Positions 9,422 to 21,000 are shown, counted from the first letter of the stretch. The stretch is DNA of 64,000 nucleotides from Tritrichomonas musculus (GCA_039105265.1 JAPFFF010000012.1:3100001-3164000), one strand, 5' to 3'. Made by a program: numbers and translations. Notes: generated by a model not told the origin, from the letters alone.

Positions 9422-10468
9422 TCATTTATTGTATAGAACATCATTAATTGTATAATTGATATCGATTTTTTCATCATTTAAGAGGACTTTAACAAGTTCA
9501 ATATAATTATATTCGCATGCATATAATAAAAACATACTATTGAGTTCACATTCAGCCATTTTTTCATAATTAAAGAATTTAAAGCTATAAATAAGTGGAT
9601 TCCTACGAATTCTTTTGTCATCTTTAATATAATATTCACTGATATAACTTGCTATTTCGTTGTGATGACATTTTACGGATTCTTCTAAGCATCTTTGATA
9701 TTCTTTTTCAGTTAATTGAATGCGATCATCTTCAAGAAGTCGAATCACTTCTGGATTATTTGAATGAATTGCAAAAAGCCACAATTTTGATTCTAATTTT
9801 AATCCATTTATCATCAAATATTTAATAATTTGAATTGATCCGCAAAAAAATGCATATTCAAGTAATGTCAGTTCTCTTTTGTGCTTTAAAAATGAATTTG
9901 TTTCATAAATAGACAGTTTGATTTTATTTTTAAGTGAATAATTTCGCTGATTTGTATAGATCACAAATTCATCAATTTGATCTTCTCGAATTATTTGACA
10001 TATTTCTAAATCATTTTCACCTGCTTCTTTCTTTTCTTTATGTCGTGGATCAGAAACGTTTTCACCTAAAAAGTACTCACGAAAATATTGATTCGTTATT
10101 TTATTCATGTAAATATCATCGTTCTCAAAAATGTTGTTTTTAATTAGAAAATGGAGAAGTCGCTTGTTTTTAGAGAAAGTATTGAATATTTCAAGGTTTG
10201 AAAAGGTTTGTTTGATTTTCGGCCCGAAATATGATAGGACTTGGTCTAACTTGTTCATAAAATTGGGACTGCGGTGATGATTGTTACTAATCATTAATAT
10301 TAACTCTAGGAAAATCCAAAATTCGTTTTTGTTTTCTGTAATCTTAAGATTGTTAATATATGTAATTAAAATGCTAAAATTAGCCTCACAGTCATTTTGG
10401 TTATCAAGAAAATCAAGAAGATGATTATGTAGTATTTTTCTCTGGTTCAAGTATTGCTTAGCATCCAT
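9422..10468 (-). CDS. Locus B 5' part: DUF3447/ankyrin protein
   Basis: I chose the ATG at 10468 (MDAKQYLNQ, 348 aa) rather than an in-frame ATG 30 bases upstream, because loci A and C start at the equivalent point (MDVQEHF, MESYISD). It shows the DUF3447 hallmarks: ISNNHHRSPNF, FETNSFLKHK, LLEYAFFCGSIQI, LWLFAIHSNNPEVIRLLE, VKCHHNEIASYI, then a terminal ankyrin unit NYIELVKVLL ending in DINYTI and a TGA. A 160-bp AT-rich gap separates it from the next ankyrin repeat at about 9257. Gap and spacing match loci A and C, so 5898-10468 may be one gene. The function is unknown. Confidence 0.75.
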   Translation of the reverse strand: MDAKQYLNQRKILHNHLLDFLDNQNDCEANFSILITYINNLKITENKNEFWIFLELILMISNNHHRSPNFMNKLDQVLSYFGPKIKQTFSNLEIFNTFSKNKRLLHFLIKNNIFENDDIYMNKITNQYFREYFLGENVSDPRHKEKKEAGENDLEICQIIREDQIDEFVIYTNQRNYSLKNKIKLSIYETNSFLKHKRELTLLEYAFFCGSIQIIKYLMINGLKLESKLWLFAIHSNNPEVIRLLEDDRIQLTEKEYQRCLEESVKCHHNEIASYISEYYIKDDKRIRRNPLIYSFKFFNYEKMAECELNSMFLLYACEYNYIELVKVLLNDEKIDINYTINDVLYNK

Positions 10469-11071
10469 TTTTTTAAAAAGAATGAAAAAGTATGACAAAT
10501 GTATTCAATGTCAAAATTTTAAAACACTATTATATAATTACTAATATCAATTTTTTTTAAAAATCTTATTTAACTTTTGCTTAATCGGAGATGATAAAAG
10601 GCCTTAGTTCGATTTCCTTTAAAAACTTTTTTTTTTTTTTTAAAAAAAAAAAAAGTTTATATTTTTGAATAATTATCTGCTTTTCCTCGATGAAAAAAGA
10701 AAATAAAGAAGTATAAACAGTATAACATTAATTTACATTTAATTTAATACATATTTAATACAAATTTAGGTATATTATCTATGAGATTTTTGGGATATCA
10801 TTGATAACTATTAAAATTTTAAAACGCAATTCATAGCATTTACTGAAGTTATTGTATGTAAAATATGATGAAAAATCTTATATATAACGGAAAAGTGGAT
10901 TACTTAAACAGAGTAATTAAAATATCGAATATTCGAATAAAATTTATGCCATTATAACTTTCATCATACAGTTATAAATATATACTAATATCTTAACGAA
11001 GATATTTTAAAAAAATGCTTTCAATTCAATCTTGCTACGACTCTGATAACGCCCTATGGCATTTTTGAAAG
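10469..11071. other. AT-rich intergenic region
   Basis: Divergent promoter space between locus B (minus) and the MITE and locus C (plus). It contains a T-run abutting an A-run near 10628-10655 that could form a hairpin. No coding sequence is recognised. Confidence 0.4.
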
Positions 11072-11548
11072 TAGACTTGTTATTTTGAGAATCGATATCA
11101 AAAACGTCACTTTTTTGCATCTGATGCTCGATTATCAGTTTACAAATCTGATATCGAGATTATCGATTATCAAGATATCAGATATGAAATGTGATATAAA
11201 AATAATTGTAAACTTGATATCAATTACCGAGATCTCGAGATCTCAAACTGATTTATCTTTTTTTATAATTGGTATTTGTGATTTTATAATATTTAAAAAT
11301 AAATAATATAATGTATTGATGTTTATTTTAAGATTAAAATCAAAAAATACATTCTTTTTTATGAAATATTTGAGATTAAAATACGATCATATTTTTATCA
11401 AAAAGTTTAATTGAAAATTCTGATATCAAAAGCTGAGAACAAAATTCTCGATTTCTGAAATCGATCTCGAGAATCTGTGCATATTTATGTATCGATATCA
11501 AAAAGTCAATCAATTATCGATCTCGAGAATCGGAGAATAACAAGTCTA
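11072..11548. mobile_element. hAT-like MITE, 477 bp, with 8-bp target duplication
   Basis: The element starts TAGACTTGTTATTtT and ends with the inverted form aATAACAAGTCTA (one mismatch in the first ~14 bp). It is flanked on both sides by the direct repeat TTTGAAAG (11064-11071 and 11549-11556). An 8-bp duplication and a TAG start fit the hAT superfamily. The interior is rich in GATATC and CTCGAGA palindromic words and encodes no transposase, so it is non-autonomous. A diverged relative of its interior (AATTGT-AACTTGATATCAATTAC...GATCTCAAAC) lies at 44819-44940. The exact duplication suggests moderate age. Confidence 0.75.
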
Positions 11549-11659
11549 TTTGAAAGAACGTAATTACCTAACCAAATTGAAATATAAAATAAAATGGGAA
11601 ATATAAAAATTAATTATAATATTGAAAAAAAAATTTTTATCATATTATTTGCAAAAAAA

Positions 11660-11781
11660 AGCATAACTTTTTATTCTTTTTCCCATTTTATTTTTTTTTT
11701 TCTGTAAAAAGTGCCATTTATCCATTTTTCTATGAATGCTATCAAATATTTATTTCTCAATTTTTTAATATAAAAAAATTG

Positions 11782-11812
<31 letters not shown>

Positions 11813-11943
11813 TAATAACTTTTTATCTTTTTTATTTTTTTTCTGTAAAAAGTGCCATTTATCCATTTTTCTATGAATGCTATCAAAAATTTTTTTTTGT
11901 TAAAAAAAAAAAAAAATTGTTTTAAAAAAAATTTTTTTAACTT
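11660..11943. repeat. Tandem duplication, ~141-bp period, upstream of locus C
   Basis: The segment CTGTAAAAAGTGCC..CTATGAATGCTATCAAA begins at 11702 and again at 11843, with similar T-rich lead-ins and A/T-run tails. It directly precedes the ATG at 11979 and so lies in the promoter region of the DUF3447 gene. Confidence 0.8.
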
Positions 11944-11978
11944 TTTCAATATTATAATTACTTTTTTTCTTGCAAATA

Positions 11979-13127
11979 ATGGAAAGCTATATTTCTGATA
12001 AGAAAAATCTTTACACCACCATTCTAGAGTTTCTAGAAATCTCAGAGGATGATTCCGATTGCACAACGAAAGAACAATATTTCGAAAAACTATCATTACT
12101 AATCAATCAAAATGTGAAAGATGGAGATGATAGCGAATGGATGCATGAATTCTTAGAAATCATCAAATGTATCAGTGATAATCATCACCGTGATCCAAAT
12201 TTCGCCCAAAAAACGCAGGATCTTCTTCAACATTACCAAAACGAAATCAAACAGACCATGTCAAATGATTCCATATTTCATCTTTTCGCAGATAACAAAT
12301 TTCTTGTTCATTTACTATTGAAAAACGACATTATAACAATGACAGACACAATTTGTTCAGAAATAATGACAAAGCAAGAATTGAATGGTTACTGTTATTG
12401 TCACTTTTTCTATCGAGAGCTTGAAAATTTTTTAGGTGAAGAGAAAATTCAAGACGTCAAAAAAGAACTTTTAAATATGGATCCTAATGTTTTTGATAAT
12501 TATGAGGAAAAATGCGAAGAAGGGGAAAATGACAAGTTGATTTGCTCACTTATTCGAAGAGATTCAGTTGAAGAATTCATTGCATATATAAATCGTAATG
12601 GAATATCAATTTCTACCAAAATTGCACCATCACCTTTTGAGACAAATTCATTTTTAATCAGCCAAAAAAGCATATCATTAATTGAATATTCAGCCTTTTT
12701 TGGCTCGATTCAAATTTATCAATATTTGAAAATGAATGGGGCTGAATTGACACCATCATTATGGCTTTACGCAATTCATTCTAAAAATGCAGAACTGATT
12801 CATATTCTTGAATCTGACAACGTTAATCCAAAATCAGATGATTTCGATAACGAGTATTTGGGCTTCTTTATTGAATCAATCAAGTGCCATCACAATGATT
12901 TCGCCGATTACATTGAAACCAACTTTTTCATTCAAGAAGAAAAACATTCATATGAAGAAGCTATTATTTGTAATAGTATAAAATATCACAATTACATATA
13001 TTTTGAAACAGAATCTGTCAAAAAACATGGATTCTTCTATTTAGCCCTTTATAAATATAACAAGCTTGCCGACATTTTATTGAAAGAGAATGAAAAAGAG
13101 ATCAATTTAAGATTAATTAAATTCTAA
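11979..13127 (+). CDS. Locus C 5' part: DUF3447/ankyrin protein
   Basis: The ATG at 11979 (MESYISDKKNLYTTILEFLE) gives 382 aa ending at a TAA. Family landmarks in order: ISDNHHRDPNF, a helical middle, ICSLIRRDSVEEFIAYI, FETNSFLISQ, LIEYSAFFGSIQI, LWLYAIHSKNAELIHILE, IKCHHNDFADYIE, and a last ankyrin unit YKYNKLADILL ending in KEINL. The following 150 bp are AT-rich with stops. An ankyrin repeat then resumes at 13280 and leads into LRRs. There is no signal peptide or membrane segment. It is likely the 5' segment of one DUF3447-ankyrin-LRR gene. Confidence 0.78.
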   Translation: MESYISDKKNLYTTILEFLEISEDDSDCTTKEQYFEKLSLLINQNVKDGDDSEWMHEFLEIIKCISDNHHRDPNFAQKTQDLLQHYQNEIKQTMSNDSIFHLFADNKFLVHLLLKNDIITMTDTICSEIMTKQELNGYCYCHFFYRELENFLGEEKIQDVKKELLNMDPNVFDNYEEKCEEGENDKLICSLIRRDSVEEFIAYINRNGISISTKIAPSPFETNSFLISQKSISLIEYSAFFGSIQIYQYLKMNGAELTPSLWLYAIHSKNAELIHILESDNVNPKSDDFDNEYLGFFIESIKCHHNDFADYIETNFFIQEEKHSYEEAIICNSIKYHNYIYFETESVKKHGFFYLALYKYNKLADILLKENEKEINLRLIKF

Positions 13128-13279
13128 ATATTTGAATGAAGAAATAATTTCACCAACCACTATTCAATAACATTTTTTTTTCATAATTTTTAAATACAGT
13201 TTTATAATTTGAATATTTCATGATATTTTATGTGTTCAATGTTTTTATAACATTCAAGAACAAAATTTTTTTTATATAG

Positions 13280-16200
13280 TTTCATAAAAATATTTTTGAA
13301 ACCTCACTACACAATGCAGCCAATAAAAATGATGTTGAAGTTATTTATGTTTTGTTATTAAAATTAAATGAAATTCCTGAAGAGCTTTTTACATATAATA
13401 CCGATTTGAAGCAAATTGCAATTCCATCATCTATAACTTCAATTGGTGATAATGCTTTCAAAGGATGTTCATCATTAACAGAGATTATAATTCCATCATC
13501 TGTTACTTCAATTGGAAAAAATGCTTTCAATGGATGTTCATCATTAACACAAGCCACAATTCCATCATCTGTAACTTCAATTGGGGATTTTGCATTTGGC
13601 CAATGTCAATCATTAACACGAATCACAATTCCATCATCTGTAACAGAGTTTGGTAAAGATCTATTTCGAGCAATTCGATCATTTAATATATTAGGTGATA
13701 TTAATCATTTACCATCCAGCTTATTTTATGGTTGTGAACATCTGGAAAATATCATGATTCAATCACCAATTACTTCCATTGGAGAGAATTTTTTCAATAG
13801 CTGCTTTTCACTAACACAAATCAGAATTCCATTTTCTGTTACTTCAATTGGACCTTATGCTTTTTATGAATGTTCATCACTAACACAAATCATAATTCCA
13901 TCTTCTGTTACTTATATTGGAGATTATGCTTTGGCTAAATGTTCATCACTAACACAAATCGAAATTCCATCATCTGTTACTTCAATTGGATCATATGCTC
14001 TTAATGAATGTTCATCACTGGCACAGATCACAATTCTATCATCTGCAACATCAATTAGAAAAAATACTTTCGATGATTGTTCATCACTGATAGAAATTAC
14101 AATCCCATCATCTGTAACTTCAATTGAAGAAAATGCTTTTAATGGATGCTCATCACTAACACAGGCCACAATTCCATCATCTGTAACTTCAATTGAAGAA
14201 AATGCTTTTAATGGATGCTCATCACTAACACAGGCCACAATTCCATCATCTGTAACTTATATTGGAGATTATGCTTTCGCTGGATGTTCATCATTAGAAA
14301 AAATCGCAATGTCATCATCTCTATCTTCATTTGGATCTTATGTGTTTTATGGATGTTCATCATTGACTAAAATCGCAATTCCATCATCTGTAACTTCAAT
14401 TGGATCATATGCTTTTTATGGATGTTCAGAACTAGAAAAAATCGAAATTCCATCATCTGTAACTTCAATTGAAGATAATGCTTTCTGTGCATGTTGTTCA
14501 GTAAAACAAATTTCAATTCCATCATCCGTAAAATCAATTGGAGAATATGCTTTTGATAGATGTTTATCAGCAACTCAAATCACATTTTCATCTTCTGTAA
14601 CTTCAATTGAAGATTATGTTTTTAATGCATGTTCATCACTGAAACAAATTATAATTCCATCTACTGTAACTTCAATTGGAAATTATGTTTTTAATGCATG
14701 CTCATCACTGGAACAAATTACAATTCCATCTTCTATAACTTTTATTGGGAATTATTCTTTTTCTGGATGTTCATCTCTGAAACAAATTATAATTCCATCT
14801 TCTGTGACTTCAATTGGAAATTACGTTTTTAATGAATGTTCATCACTGGATCAAATTGCAATTCCATCTTCTGTAACTTCAATTGGAAATCATGTTTTTA
14901 ATGCATGTTCGTCACTGGAACAAATTACAATTTCATCTTCTGTAACTTCAATTGGAAATTATGCTTTTTCTGGATGTTCATCTCTGAAACAAATTGCAAT
15001 TCCATCTTCTGTAACTTCAATTGGAAATTATGTTTTTAATGAATGTTCATCACTGAAACAAATTATAATTCCATCTTCTGTAACTTCAATTGGAAATTAT
15101 GCTTTTAATGAATGTTCATCACTGAAACAAATTACAATTCCATCTTCTGTAACAAAATTTGGTCAAAATATATTTGGAGAAATTAAAGTATTTGATATAT
15201 TACTTGACATTAATCGTATTCCATCCAAATTATTTTCTGGATGTTCAACACTGACACAGATTGTATTTCCGTCTTCTGTTACTTCAATTGAAGAAAATGC
15301 TTTCAGTGGATGTTCATCACTAGTACAAGTCACAATTCCATCTTCTGTAACTTCAATTGGAAATCATGTTTTTAATGCATGTTCGTCACTGGAACAAATT
15401 ACAATTTCATCTTCTGTAACTTCAATTGGAAATTATGCTTTTTCTGGATGTTCATCTCTGAAACAAATTGCAATTCCATCTTCTGTTACTTCTATTGGAT
15501 CTCATGTTTTTTCTGGATGTTCATCACTAGCACAAGTCGCAATTCCATCTTCTGTTACTTCTATTGGATCTCATGCTTTTTCTGGATGTTCATCACTAGC
15601 ACAAGTCACAATTCCATCTTCTGTTACTTCTATTGGATCTCATGTTTTTTCTGGATGTTCATCACTAGCACAAGTCACAATTCCACCTTCTGTTACTTCT
15701 TTTGGAGAAAATGCTTTCGGTGGATGTTCTTCATTAGCACAAGTCACAATTCCATCTTCTGTTACTTCTTTTGGAGAAAATGCTTTCGGTGGATGTTCAT
15801 CATTAGCACAAGTTACAATTTCATCTTCGGTAACTTCAATTGGAGATTTAACTTTCGGAAATTGTTCATCATTAAAGCAAATCACATTTGCAATTCCATC
15901 ATCTATTGTTTCAATTGGAAAAGAAGCTTTCATTGTATGCTGTTCACTAACACAAATCGAAATTCCATCATCAGTAGCTTCAATTGGAGTTTCTGCTTTT
16001 AGAATGTGTACATCATTAAAGCAAATCACATTTGCAAATCCATCATCTGTCATTTCAATTGGGAAAGATGCTTTCACCGAATGTCGTTCACTAACACAAA
16101 TCGAAATTCCATCATCAGTAGCTTCAATTGGAGATTCTGCTTTTAGAATGTGTACATCATTAAAGCAAATCACATTTGCAAATCCATCATCAGTAATTCT

Positions 16201-16471
16201 AATAGGTCTAAAAGCTTTCGCTGAATGTTCATTACTGGAAGAGATCATGATGCCATCTTCTGTAACTGAAATTGATAATTATGCTTTTATGAATTGTTCA
16301 TCATTAAAACAAATTGCAATTCCTCCTTCTGTTACTAAAATTGGAAGAGATGTCTTCTATGGTTGCTACTCATTGTCATATATTGATTTACCTGAATCAA
16401 TTAATGTTAATGATTTAAATATTAAAGTAAATGCACAAGTTTCAAGAGGAAATAAATGCTTAATTTATTGA
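13280..16471 (+). CDS. Locus C 3' part: ankyrin repeat plus long BspA-like LRR domain
   Basis: The frame is open from 13280 (after a TAG at 13277) to TGA 16469-16471, about 1,063 aa. It begins with an ankyrin unit (ETSLHNAANKNDVEVIYVLL) that passes straight into about 43 BspA-type LRRs (IPSSVTSIGxxAFxxCSSLxQI). The first in-frame ATG comes only near 13753, about 400 bp into good LRR sequence, so the protein cannot start normally on its own. This supports joining to 11979-13127. Several repeats are duplicated exactly at DNA level (for example the 69-bp units near 14110-14250, and 14890-15000 against 15350-15460), indicating ongoing repeat exchange. The tail is non-repeat and ends RGNKCLIY. No membrane anchor is seen. 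Confidence 0.75.
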   Translation, partial: FHKNIFETSLHNAANKNDVEVIYVLLLKLNEIPEELFTYNTDLKQIAIPSSITSIGDNAFKGCSSLTEIIIPSSVTSIGKNAFNGCSSLTQATIPSSVTSIGDFAFGQCQSLTRITIPSSVTEFGKDLFRAIRSFNILGDINHLPSSLFYGCEHLENIMIQSPITSIGENFFNSCFSLTQIRIPFSVTSIGPYAFYECSSLTQIIIPSSVTYIGDYALAKCSSLTQIEIPSSVTSIGSYALNECSSLAQITILSSATSIRKNTFDDCSSLIEITIPSSVTSIEENAFNGCSSLTQATIPSSVTSIEENAFNGCSSLTQATIPSSVTYIGDYAFAGCSSLEKIAMSSSLSSFGSYVFYGCSSLTKIAIPSSVTSIGSYAFYGCSELEKIEIPSSVTSIEDNAFCACCSVKQISIPSSVKSIGEYAFDRCLSATQITFSSSVTSIEDYVFNACSSLKQIIIPSTVTSIGNYVFNACSSLEQITIPSSITFIGNYSFSGCSSLKQIIIPSSVTSIGNYVFNECSSLDQIAIPSSVTSIGNHVFNACSSLEQITISSSVTSIGNYAFSGCSSLKQIAIPSSVTSIGNYVFNECSSLKQIIIPSSVTSIGNYAFNECSSLKQITIPSSVTKFGQNIFGEIKVFDILLDINRIPSKLFSGCSTLTQIVFPSSVTSIEENAFSGCSSLVQVTIPSSVTSIGNHVFNACSSLEQITISSSVTSIGNYAFSGCSSLKQIAIPSSVTSIGSHVFSGCSSLAQVAIPSSVTSIGSHAFSGCSSLAQVTIPSSVTSIGSHVFSGCSSLAQVTIPPSVTSFGENAFGGCSSLAQVTIPSSVTSFGENAFGGCSSLAQVTISSSVTSIGDLTFGNCSSLKQITFAIPSSIVSIGKEAFIVCCSLTQIEIPSSVASIGVSAFRMCTSLKQITFANPSSVISIGKDAFTECRSLTQIEIPSSVASIGDSAFRMCTSLKQITFANPSSVILIGLKAFAECSLLEEIMMPSSVTEIDNYAFMNCSSLKQIAIPPSVTKIGRDVFYGCYSLSYIDLPESINVNDLNIKVNAQVSRGNKCLIY

Positions 16472-16779
16472 GTGAAATTTTTATTATTATTCATTTTCAT
16501 TTAGTATTTCTAGGAAAGGAAGTTAATCAATCTCATTAATAAAAATTCACGATTCCAAAAATAATGAATTATTTCAACTTTTTTATAATAACATATATGA
16601 TAAACATGAGATATTTGAAAGAGGAGAGTATAAAATAAAAAATTTGAGAAATCCACTGACACCATAATATGTTTAAAGATTTCCAAACATTTTTTTTTAA
16701 TCATGTTTAAAATTGAATCATCATCATTTTGGTAACTATAAGATGAAACAAAATCTGAAAATTTAGCTGAAAAAAATAG
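16472..16779. other. AT-rich intergenic spacer
   Basis: No gene or clear motif is seen. Stops occur in all frames up to the start of the LRR relic. Confidence 0.4.
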
Positions 16780-17397
16780 GAAAATGATAAAGATTATAAG
16801 AATCCAACAAAGGATAAAGATTATACTTTCTCTGAATGTTCATCACTAACACAAATCACAATTCCTTCTTCTGTAACTACAATTGGATCTTCTGCTTTTG
16901 GTGATTGTTCAAGATTAGCACAAATTACAATTCCTTCTTCTGTAACTTCAATTGGATCTTGTGCTTTCTCCGGATGCTCATCACTAACACAAATTACAAT
17001 TCCTTCTTCTGTATCTGAAATAGGAGATTCTATTTTTACTCGTTGTTATAAAATAGAAAAAATTTCAATTATTGTCTGTGATGAAAAGAGAATTGAATAC
17101 ATTGAAGATAAATATTAGGTTTTTAAAACGAATGCGAATAATGAAATCTTTGATTCATTTGTTTTTGCCAAAAAAAGTGTGAATAAAGTAACCATTCCAT
17201 TATTTATTAATAATATCAAAAAAGGTGTTTTCTCTGGATGTTCATCACTAACACAGATTACAATTCCTTCTTCTGTAACTGAAATCGGATGGTATGTTTT
17301 CTCTGGATGTTCAGCATTAACACAAATCATAATTCCATCATCTATTAATCGAAGCAATCTTTATATTCCATACAAAGCAAAAGTAATAGAAATATAA
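16780..17397 (+). pseudogene. BspA-like LRR gene relic
   Basis: About 205 codons in one frame, interrupted by a TAG at 17116-17118. The first part has three LRRs (FSECSSLTQITIPSSVT and similar) and the second has KKSVNKVTIPLF plus two more, ending SNLYIPYKAKVIEI and a TAA. There is no ATG and no N-terminal region. The sequence is very close to locus C, so it is probably a truncated tandem copy of its 3' half. Confidence 0.7.
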
Positions 17398-18099
17398 ATT
17401 AAGGGAAGAGAATTTCATTTAATTTTTTGGCCAGAACGTTCATTTTTGATAAATTTGTCTTTTGTAATTAATATTAGAATCTGTAGTTAACAAAAAAAAA
17501 AAATAGTTAACACGCTCAATAATCCGTTATAATTTATTAAAAATTGGTAAAAATATATTCCAATGTCTTTAGATTTAGATGGGAGATCATTTTATTTTAA
17601 TTTGCAATTAGAAGCATTTGAAATTCCTTCAGACAGTCCGTATTTAAAAGACATTACTCCCAATATATATTCAATTTTATTCAGGTTTGAAATCATCAAT
17701 ATTGAGAAATATGTAATTCTTTTTTACTTATTTTGATTATGTGAATCCATAGGTTAATATCCTTCAACGAAGTACGTTTGATTTTAGGGATTTAATGCAA
17801 TATAATCTTGTATGGCCATAAGAAACTGAAATAGGTATGCATTGTAAAATGTTGACCGTCTTTGCTAAAATATTATATAAAACCTTTTCTTCTATAAGAA
17901 TTCATCAAAAGATATATTAAGCCATTTTGCACCAAAACTAATTGATAAAATTTTTTGAATTATATATTTTTGAATTTATTTTCGGTTTTTAACAAATAGT
18001 ATCAAATATTGTTAGGTTTATTTTTTTTATGAAAAAAACTATAAACAAAATTTCTGAAAGTGAATATTTCAATTTGAGAAGCATATTTCCTCTTGCTTT
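17398..18099. other. Intergenic region upstream of kinase-LRR gene
   Basis: It holds a 57-codon plus-strand ORF at 17563-17736 (MSLDLDGRSFYFNLQLEAFEIPSDSPYLKD in outline) of unrecognised family, probably a relic, followed by AT-rich sequence. No convincing promoter element is found next to the ATG at 18100. Confidence 0.3.
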
Positions 18100-21000
18100 A
18101 TGAGTAATAATGCTAAAGTACAAAATGAAATTGACATTAAGCAATTCAAAACAATTGGAAAACTTGGATCCGGATCATTTGGCTCAGTTTATAAAACAGA
18201 AACGAAGAAAGGAGATATTTTCGCAACAAAATTTTTAAATTGTGGGAATAATGAAGAACAAAGCGAAAAAATGATTTCATATGAAATTAAAGTATTATCA
18301 TTCATTCATCATCCGGCAATAATTCAATATTTTGGATATTCAAAAGCCAATATTTATGGCGAAAATAGTATTGCTGTTATCATGCAATTTGCAGAAAAAG
18401 GCTCGCTTTACAATATTATCGAAAGTATCAAAAAATCGCAAAAACCTTCGGAATATAATAATACCAAAAAACAAATTATTCTTGCTGGTATTGCAAAAGG
18501 TATGAAATATCTTCATGATAGGAACATTATTCACAGAGATCTCAAACCGAAAAACATTTTATTAAATAAGTATTTCCATCCTCTTATTTCAGATTATGGA
18601 TTATCCGGCCATTTAAGCTCTCAATCTATAATTGGAGGTACATTAGCGTATGCTGCTCCTGAAATTTTAAAACATGAATCATTTGACAATAAAGTTGATG
18701 TTTATTCATTTGGTATCCTTATGTATGAAGTTTTGACTGATTCGGACTCGTATCCAAAAATGAATAATTATGAATTTTTAAGAAAAGTTGTTCATGAAAA
18801 TCTCCGTCCCAAATTCAATGAAAGACAACAAATTAATGGATCTCTTCAACAATTGATGAAAGATTGTTGGTCAGACGATCCAAATTTGAGACCAACATTT
18901 GATGAGATTTTTAATAAACTGTCAAAATCGGACAAATATCTTCTCAATGACGTGGATAACGTTGAATTTCAACTTTACATTAAAGAAATCACAGAAATTA
19001 CGAGTCCTATTGAAGAAACACTAATAAATAAAGTCAAAAAAGTGGAGCAAGAAAATCAACTGAAAAGTGAAGAATTTCAGAAAATAATTTTTAATTTGAA
19101 AGAAGAAAACGAAAAATTGAAATCTAGAATTCAAAAAGAGGAAGACGATAAAAACAAAATTGTGAAGGAATTGAATTCGCTCTCTTTAAAAAGTGACCAG
19201 CAAGCGAGGACAATCAAGAGGTACGAGCAAGAAAACCAAAAATTGAAGGCCGGAAACGAAAAGTATAGAAAAGATTTGATTCAGAGTAACTCAAAGAACG
19301 AGCAACAACAAAGAAAGATAAAAAATCTTGAAGATGAAAATAAACATTTGAAAAGAGAAAATGAGCAATATAAAAAAGATTTGTTGAAATCAAACCATGA
19401 AAAAGATAACAAAAAAGATCAGCAAAAAAATGAAAGTCAGGTAGCCAAACCAGAAAACATTCAAAATAATAAAGAAGGCCAGCAAGACAAAACAGAAAAA
19501 ATACAAAACAACAAACAAAATCCGCAAACAAAAACAGAAAGCATTCAAAACAACAAAGATAATCAGCAAACAAAAACAGAAAAAATACAAAACAACAAAG
19601 AAAATCAGCAAACAAAAACAGAAAAAATACAAAACAACAAAGAAAACCAGCAAACAAAAACAGAAAAAATACAAAACAACAAAGATAACCAGCAACAAAA
19701 GACAGAAAAAATACAAAACAACAAAGAAAATTATCAAACACGAACAGAAAACGTACAAAATAATACTGAAAATCAGCAAACAAAGCCAGTGAATTCTAAA
19801 TCGCCAGAAAGAGTATCAACTCCGAGCAGAAGGCCCAGTCGTAGAAATGTAAGAGCGAGTATTTACAACAAAAACTTAAGTGAAAAAATAACCGTCTCTG
19901 AATTTAACGTTCTCCCATTGAAATCGCAACTATTAATTTCAGAGAAGCTTTCAAAATCCAAAAACGATGAATCAAGAACATTTTTCACCAAAGTGAACAG
20001 TCTTGCTGTTTTCATTGACAAATTCAAGCAGCTGACTACTTCGTGTCTTGAAATCAAAGGGCATGAAGAAGGAGAGCAATTAATCAAAGTAAAAAGTGGC
20101 CAATGTGTGCAAATAGCGTACAATGCAATAGAGATGCTTTATAATTGTGAATCATTTGATATTTCGTCGATATGTGGTGTTCTGAATGAATTCGACGCAA
20201 TTAGTTTTGAGTTGAAGTATCCATCTGAAACATTTGATTCGATGTATGACTTTGCATTGAAATTGTGGAATTCAACAATCAAAAAGTCAAGCTTTAATAC
20301 TGGCTTGTATATCACATCTGACATTAAAATTGATCCTCACTTTTTCAAGAGTAAAAATGTCAGTTATGTCAGACTTGATAACTCAGTCAATGACAGAATA
20401 TCGTTCAAAAAATGCACGTCAATTGTTCAAGTAAGGATTCCTTTACTGCCTAAGCTTGACAAGTATAACTTTAGTAAATGTTCATCATTGTCACAAATCA
20501 CAATTCCTTCAACTGTTACAGAGATAGGAAACAGTGCTTTTTCGCATTGTTCGTCGTTATTAAAAATCACAATTCCTTCATCTGTAACAAAAATAGGAAG
20601 TCATGCCTTCTTTGGTTGCTCCTCATTGGCGGAAATATCAATTCCTTCTTCTGTAATTAAATATGGAAAAGATATTTTTAAAGGAGTTAAAAAATTGAAT
20701 GTAATTGGTGATTTAAAAGCAATTACAAAAAGCATTTTTAACGGTTGTTCTTCATTGACCGAAATATCGATTCCTTCTTCTGTAGAGTCGATTAGTGATC
20801 GTGCTTTTAATGAGTGCTCATCATTAAAGAAAATATCAATTCCTTCATCTGTTACATCAATTGGCTGGGATGCTTTTAATGGCTGTTCTTCATTGGAAAG
20901 CATATCGATTCCTCCTTCGGTAACAAAAATTGAGTTGTGCACTTTTAAAGGTTGTTCGTCATTGAAACAAATTTCTATTCCTCCTTCTGTTATTGAAATT

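Noticed and set aside
10560-10650. Possible tRNA (segment with a T-loop-like GTTCGATTT)
   Set aside because: No acceptor, anticodon or D arm can be paired. No tRNA-like GC island is seen anywhere in the window.
15379-16248. Long ORFs antisense or out of frame within LRR, Q/N-repeat and EKVI-repeat genes
   Set aside because: They are by-products of periodic coding sequence and low complexity, with no independent start context or family signature.
13855-17320. ACTAACACAG-like strings that resemble the trichomonad intron branch/3' splice motif
   Set aside because: They are simply the Ser-Leu-Thr-Gln codons of the LRR consensus (CACTAACACAAATC) and recur at every repeat inside an open frame.
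18588-18600. DYG in place of DFG taken as evidence of a dead kinase
   Set aside because: The metal-binding Asp and all other key residues are present, and Tyr at this position is tolerated in some kinases.
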